Positions 6,080-9,115 of a stretch of DNA of 9,115 nt are shown piece by piece. Numbering within the stretch: position 1 is the first letter of the stretch; each line of letters opens with the position of its first letter. The DNA is from Eubacteriales bacterium (GTDB lineage Bacteria; Bacillota_A; Clostridia; Christensenellales; Aristaeellaceae), in NCBI GenBank assembly GCA_029974855.1, contig JARKQO010000174.1, forward strand, positions 1 through 9,115. Direction: 5' to 3'. The notes under the pieces were generated by a model, which was not told the origin of the DNA, did no database searches, and worked only from the letters and a program-made list of their open reading frames with translations. A program made the position numbers and the translations under genes.

Positions 6080-7219
6080 TCATTCATACAGGTGATAGGC
6101 CCGCTTGCGCCTGGCAAAGGCCTCGCTGTCCCGGGCAAAGGCCTCCAGCACCTTCTCCGCCCCCGCATCGGGCCGGGTCAGGCAATCGTCCCCAGCCAGG
6201 GAATCCAAAAAGTAGGAGCCGTCCTCCCTTTGCAAAAAGGCGAAATCCTTCCCGTAGTCCTCCCGGATGGCAAACAGCAGCCGCAGCCCGGCTTCCACCG
6301 GGCGGAAGGACTTTGCGTCCGTCACCGCCAGCCGCACCCCTCCGCAGACCTGGCCCCCATGCTTGGAGCCGTAGGGGGTGAACCACACCGGCAGAAAGTG
6401 GACCCCCGGCAGGCGCAGCCCGTTCATCCGCTTCGCCAACTCCATAGGCCGCAGGTAGGGCGCGCCGATTTGCTGAAAGGGCAAGGCCGTGCCCCGGCCC
6501 TCGGACAGGTTCGTCCCTTCCATCAGGCAGGTGCCGCCGTAAACCAAAGCCGCCTCAAAGCTGGGAATGGCCGGGCTGGGCGGGGCCCAAAACCGGCCCG
6601 TGTCCGGAAAGAGCATCCGCCGCTTCCACCCCCGGCAGGGGATGATGGTAAGCCGGCAGGGGCTTACCGTTTCGCTGTGGAGCATCTGGGCCAGCTCCCC
6701 CACAGTGAGGCCGTAGCGGACGCAAATGGGATGGGCCCCCACAAAGCTTTCAAACCCGGGCTTCAGCACATTGCCCTCCACCCCGTCCCCCAGCGGGTTG
6801 GGGCGGTCCAGCACCACCAGCTGGCAGTCCGCCCGGCCGCAGGCCTCCAGGATGTATTTCAGAGTAGCCAAATAGGTATAATACCGCAGCCCCACATCGG
6901 GGATATCATACACCAGCGCGTCCAGGCCCGCCAGCGTCTCCGGCTCCACCCGCTGGCTTCCCTCCCGGTAGAGGCTGTACACGGGCAGCCCCGTATGGGG
7001 GTCCGTATAGCCCTCAAAGGGCACCCCCGCCGCCAACTCCCCCCGGATGCCATGCTCCGGGGCGAACAGGGCCGTGAGCTTGCACACCTGCCCCAGCCTG
7101 TCCACGGTGGACACAAAGTGGGCGTCCAAGGCGGCGGAGGTGGTAACCAGGCCCACCCGCTTCCCTTGCAACAGCTTCGCCGCCATGGGCAGCCGGTCGA
7201 TGCCGCACAGCACGCTCAT
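6080..7219 (-). CDS. namZ: Exo-beta-N-acetylmuramidase NamZ (DUF1343, GH171)
   Basis: Predicted to release MurNAc from the non-reducing end of MurNAc-GlcNAc chain fragments, complementary to NagZ. The 379-residue protein carries the family blocks LFAPEHGIRG (51-60), TGLPVYSLY (76-84), DIPDVGLRYYTY (105-116, usually DxQDVG), DRPNP (138-142) and EGTNLSEGRG in the middle third. The glutamate of APEHG is the likely catalytic residue by family conservation. The protein starts MSVLCGIDRLPMAAKLLQGK, with neither a signal peptide nor a lipobox. B. subtilis NamZ (YbbC) and the Tannerella enzyme are exported, so this one probably works in the cytoplasm. Its ATG overlaps the murQ TGA (ATGA), with a G-rich Shine-Dalgarno (GGGGGA) inside murQ. 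nagZ follows after 11 nt. Confidence 0.94.
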   Translation of the reverse strand: MSVLCGIDRLPMAAKLLQGKRVGLVTTSAALDAHFVSTVDRLGQVCKLTALFAPEHGIRGELAAGVPFEGYTDPHTGLPVYSLYREGSQRVEPETLAGLDALVYDIPDVGLRYYTYLATLKYILEACGRADCQLVVLDRPNPLGDGVEGNVLKPGFESFVGAHPICVRYGLTVGELAQMLHSETVSPCRLTIIPCRGWKRRMLFPDTGRFWAPPSPAIPSFEAALVYGGTCLMEGTNLSEGRGTALPFQQIGAPYLRPMELAKRMNGLRLPGVHFLPVWFTPYGSKHGGQVCGGVRLAVTDAKSFRPVEAGLRLLFAIREDYGKDFAFLQREDGSYFLDSLAGDDCLTRPDAGAEKVLEAFARDSEAFARRKRAYHLYE

Positions 7220-8142
7220 GGTTGTTCATCCCCCAGGCTCCGCAAGGCCTCCCGGAGCCGTCCCCCGTGGACGGCCAAGGCCTCCCGGCCCTGCCGGGGC
7301 GTGACCCCGGTGCGCAAAATAATGACGGCGGTTTTCAGCTGGCCCCCCGCCTCCCGGAGGGCCCGGACCGCCTGTTCCTCTCCGGCCCCGGCAAGCTGCC
7401 GGATCATCCGCACGGAGCGGTCCTGGAGCTTTTGGTTGCTGGCGTTCAAATCCACCATCATGTTGTGGTACACCTTCCCCAGGCGCACCATCAGCGCGGT
7501 GGTGAGCATGTTCAGCACCAGCTTTTGGGCTGTGCCGCTCTTCATGCGGGTGGAGCCCATGATCACCTCGGGCCCCACCACGGGCTCGATGGACACGTCT
7601 ACCAGCCCTCCCAGCCGGGTATTTTGGTTGGTGACCACGCCCACGGTCTTGGCCCCCAACTCCCGGGCCCGGGTCACCGCCCCGATCACATAGGGCGCTT
7701 CGCCGCTGGCCGTGAGCCCCACCACCACCGTGCGCCCATCCACTCCCCGTTCGTCCATCAGGGCCCGGCCCGCCTCCTCGTCGTCCTCGGCCCCTTCCAC
7801 CGCCGTGCGCAAGGCCGTGTCTCCCCCGGCGATAAAGGCCTGTACCTTCTCCGGGGAGATGCCGTAGGTGGGCGGGCATTCGCTGGCGTCCAGCACCCCC
7901 AGCCGCCCGGAGGTGCCCGCGCCCACGTAGATCATCCGGCCTCCCTGGGAAAGGGCCCCGTACAGCAGCTCCACGGCCCGGGCAATTTGGGGAAGCTGCG
8001 TAGCCACAGCCCTGGGAACGCTTTCATCCTCCTGGTTGATCAGGCGCAGCATCCCCAAAGTGCTCTCCTGGTCGATATCCCAGGTCCGGGGGTTGATGGC
8101 CTCGCTGGTAAGGTCCGCATAGCGCTTGCGTAAAATGGTCAT
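7216..8142 (-). CDS. murQ: N-acetylmuramic acid 6-phosphate etherase MurQ
   Basis: Cytoplasmic SIS-domain lyase/hydrolase that cleaves the D-lactyl ether of MurNAc-6-P, giving GlcNAc-6-P and D-lactate. The 308-residue protein contains the near-invariant GAGTSGRLGVLDASECPPTYG region (74-94). Glu88 and Glu119 are spaced as the catalytic Glu83 and Glu114 of E. coli MurQ. The protein also has VVGPEVIMGSTRMKSGTAQK and a typical N-terminus (TSEAINPRTWDID). The ATG (8142) is 5 nt behind an AGGAG Shine-Dalgarno. It is the first gene of the operon and diverges from the RpiR-type regulator. No clear sigma-A promoter is visible for it in the 121-nt intergenic space. It is the convergence point for the AnmK and MurK products. 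Confidence 0.98.
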   Translation of the reverse strand: MTILRKRYADLTSEAINPRTWDIDQESTLGMLRLINQEDESVPRAVATQLPQIARAVELLYGALSQGGRMIYVGAGTSGRLGVLDASECPPTYGISPEKVQAFIAGGDTALRTAVEGAEDDEEAGRALMDERGVDGRTVVVGLTASGEAPYVIGAVTRARELGAKTVGVVTNQNTRLGGLVDVSIEPVVGPEVIMGSTRMKSGTAQKLVLNMLTTALMVRLGKVYHNMMVDLNASNQKLQDRSVRMIRQLAGAGEEQAVRALREAGGQLKTAVIILRTGVTPRQGREALAVHGGRLREALRSLGDEQP

Positions 8143-8161
8143 TTTCTCTCCTGCCTTGTCA

Positions 8162-8175
8162 GCCGCTTCCGCGGC
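8162..8175. repeat. Inverted repeat GCCGC-TTCC-GCGGC upstream of murQ
   Basis: A perfect 5-bp inverted repeat with a 4-nt spacer lies 19 nt upstream of the murQ start codon. In the murQ transcript it would form a short GC hairpin with a GGAA tetraloop just before the ribosome binding site. In DNA it could be half of an operator. Its small size in GC-rich DNA makes chance possible. Confidence 0.35.
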
Positions 8176-8197
8176 GCTGCGTTCACCGCCGGTTCTC

Positions 8198-8226
8198 TTG
8201 CCAGGGGGCGGCGTTTCTTCTATAAT
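8198..8226 (+). promoter_or_regulatory. Sigma-A promoter of the RpiR-type regulator gene
   Basis: A -35 box TTGCCA (8198-8203) and a perfect -10 box TATAAT (8221-8226) are separated by 17 nt. Predicted transcription start is about 8233, giving a roughly 30-nt leader before the ATG at 8264. Confidence 0.85.
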
Positions 8227-8233
8227 GAAGGAG

Positions 8234-8243
8234 ATCCCGGGAT
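8234..8243. promoter_or_regulatory. Palindrome ATCCCGGGAT at the regulator transcription start: candidate operator
   Basis: A perfect 10-bp palindrome begins about one base after the predicted start site of the regulator transcript. It is flanked by AAGG (8228-8231) and CCTT (8245-8248), giving a broader imperfect dyad. A site here would suit autorepression by the divergent RpiR-family protein, and perhaps control of murQ. No binding motif is known to me for this regulator, so the role is inferred from position and symmetry. Confidence 0.4.
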
Positions 8244-8263
8244 ACCTTGGAAGGGGGGATTTT

Positions 8264-9115
8264 ATGCTGAATGTGGAAGCAAAGCTCCTTCAGCGTTACG
8301 ATGAGCTGAACCCCACGGAACAGAAAATCGCGGATTACTTTCTGGCCCACAAGGACCAGCTGTTTCACACGCCCATCGCCCAACTGGCCCTGTCCTCCGG
8401 GGTGAGCCAGGCGGCCTGGGTCCGCTTTGCCAAGTCCCTGGGCTTTGACGGCCTGAAGGCCCTCAAGCGCAGCCTGTTCCAGGAGCACAGCGCCGCCCCC
8501 CAGGAGCCCTTGGTGTTTTCCGACATCAAGGATTTTCCCGACACCCCCTCGCTGCTGCTGGCCATTAAATCCAGCAGCGTCAAGGCCATCGAGGACACCT
8601 TTCAAACCCTGGACCCCGGGGTGGTGGGCACTGTGGTGGACCGGATCCTGGGCGCGGAAACCCTGCGGCTGTTCGGGGTGGGGGCCTCCGCCATGGTGGC
8701 CGAGGACTTTCTGCACAAGCTGATCCGCATCGGCATGAACGTGCTGTTCCATTACGACACCCATTTGCAGCTTTCCTACGCCGCCAACTCGGGTCCGGGG
8801 GACGTGGCCTTCTTTGTGAGCCACTCCGGAGCCACCCGGGAGGTGCTGGAAATGCAGGAGATCGCCAGGGCCGCCGGGACCTTCACCGTCTCTTTGACCC
8901 GCCTGGAGGGGAACCCCTTGGCCAGGCGCACGGATTTACAGCTCTACACCAAAGCGCCGGAGGTGCATTACCGCAGCGGGGCCATGAGCAGCCGCATGGC
9001 GCAGCTGTTTGTGATCGACGTGCTGTATACCGCCATCGCCAACCGCAACTATGAACAGGTGGCGGAGCGCTTGCAAAAAAGCTCCCTCAGCGTCAGCCCC
9101 CACCGGCTTGCCCCC
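8264..9115 (+). CDS. RpiR-family transcriptional regulator (MurR-like), stop codon beyond the window
   Basis: DNA-binding regulator that probably senses a phosphosugar, most plausibly MurNAc-6-P, and controls the divergent recycling operon. The frame is open from the ATG at 8264 to the last base (284 codons), so only a short C-terminal tail is missing. The N-terminal HTH_6 domain (1-75) has the helix-turn-helix ALSSGVSQAAWVRFAKSLGF (about 42-61), with Trp52 where Val is usual. A linker follows, then a SIS domain (about 130-260) with FGVGASAMVAEDFLHK (137-152) and the sugar-phosphate loop SHSGATREV (186-194). The start is supported by AAGGGGGG about 5 nt upstream and by a sigma-A promoter. E. 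coli and B. subtilis MurR are RpiR proteins beside murQ. Repressor or activator mode cannot be read from sequence. Confidence 0.93.
   Translation, partial: MLNVEAKLLQRYDELNPTEQKIADYFLAHKDQLFHTPIAQLALSSGVSQAAWVRFAKSLGFDGLKALKRSLFQEHSAAPQEPLVFSDIKDFPDTPSLLLAIKSSSVKAIEDTFQTLDPGVVGTVVDRILGAETLRLFGVGASAMVAEDFLHKLIRIGMNVLFHYDTHLQLSYAANSGPGDVAFFVSHSGATREVLEMQEIARAAGTFTVSLTRLEGNPLARRTDLQLYTKAPEVHYRSGAMSSRMAQLFVIDVLYTAIANRNYEQVAERLQKSSLSVSPHRLAP

Noticed and set aside
6069..6083. Longer nagZ start at 6083
   Set aside because: The extra codons are the AGGAGG ribosome binding site of the 6068 start, and nothing resembling a Shine-Dalgarno precedes 6083.
4581..6095. Plus-strand open frame (504 codons) opposite nagZ
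   Set aside because: Exact antisense of a gene with clear GH3 catalytic motifs. Composition is non-protein-like and no ribosome binding site was found.
6092..7693. Plus-strand open frame (533 codons) opposite namZ and murQ
   Set aside because: Antisense shadow of two confidently identified enzymes; it spans their junction without any recognisable domain.
8183..8824. Minus-strand open frame (213 codons) over the divergent regulator
   Set aside because: It lies antisense to the RpiR-family gene and would run through the murQ leader. The plus-strand reading has clear HTH and SIS domains plus promoter and ribosome binding site.

Overview
The window is GC-rich, densely packed DNA, most likely from a spore-forming gut Firmicute (Clostridia; an Oscillospiraceae-type genome would fit). 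The signs are spmA/spmB sporulation genes, a methionine T-box in front of metG, strong AGGAGG-type ribosome binding sites and consensus sigma-A promoters. The genus assignment is inference.

Layout. Everything except the last gene is on the minus strand. Reading that strand from right to left: murQ, namZ, nagZ, a BadF-type amino-sugar kinase (murK-like), a GNAT acetyltransferase and anmK form one tightly coupled six-gene operon (8142 to 1902). Stop/start overlaps are 4 nt and gaps are 1 to 11 nt. The operon ends at a 9-bp rho-independent terminator (1821-1853). Next comes spmA-spmB (1783 to 665), then a sigma-A promoter and a T-box leader (634 to 361) controlling metG, whose first 114 codons lie at the left edge. 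On the plus strand, diverging from murQ, is an RpiR/MurR-type regulator (8264 to the right edge, stop codon not reached).

Biology. The six-gene operon encodes salvage of peptidoglycan sugars. NamZ and NagZ trim MurNAc and GlcNAc from muropeptide chain ends. The BadF kinase phosphorylates the free sugars, AnmK phosphorylates and opens 1,6-anhydro-MurNAc, and MurQ removes D-lactate from MurNAc-6-P to give GlcNAc-6-P. Neither glycosidase has a visible signal peptide and no PTS permease is present. This points to a cytoplasmic, kinase-based route, unlike the secreted-enzyme plus MurP-PTS route of Bacillus subtilis. The GNAT has no assigned role in the pathway and is the least explained part.

Three start sites differ from the longest open frame. 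spmA most likely starts at a TTG (1783), because the longer start lies inside the terminator hairpin. nagZ starts at 6068 and the GNAT at 3581, both behind good Shine-Dalgarno sequences. No tRNA, rRNA, CRISPR array, insertion sequence or other mobile element was seen.
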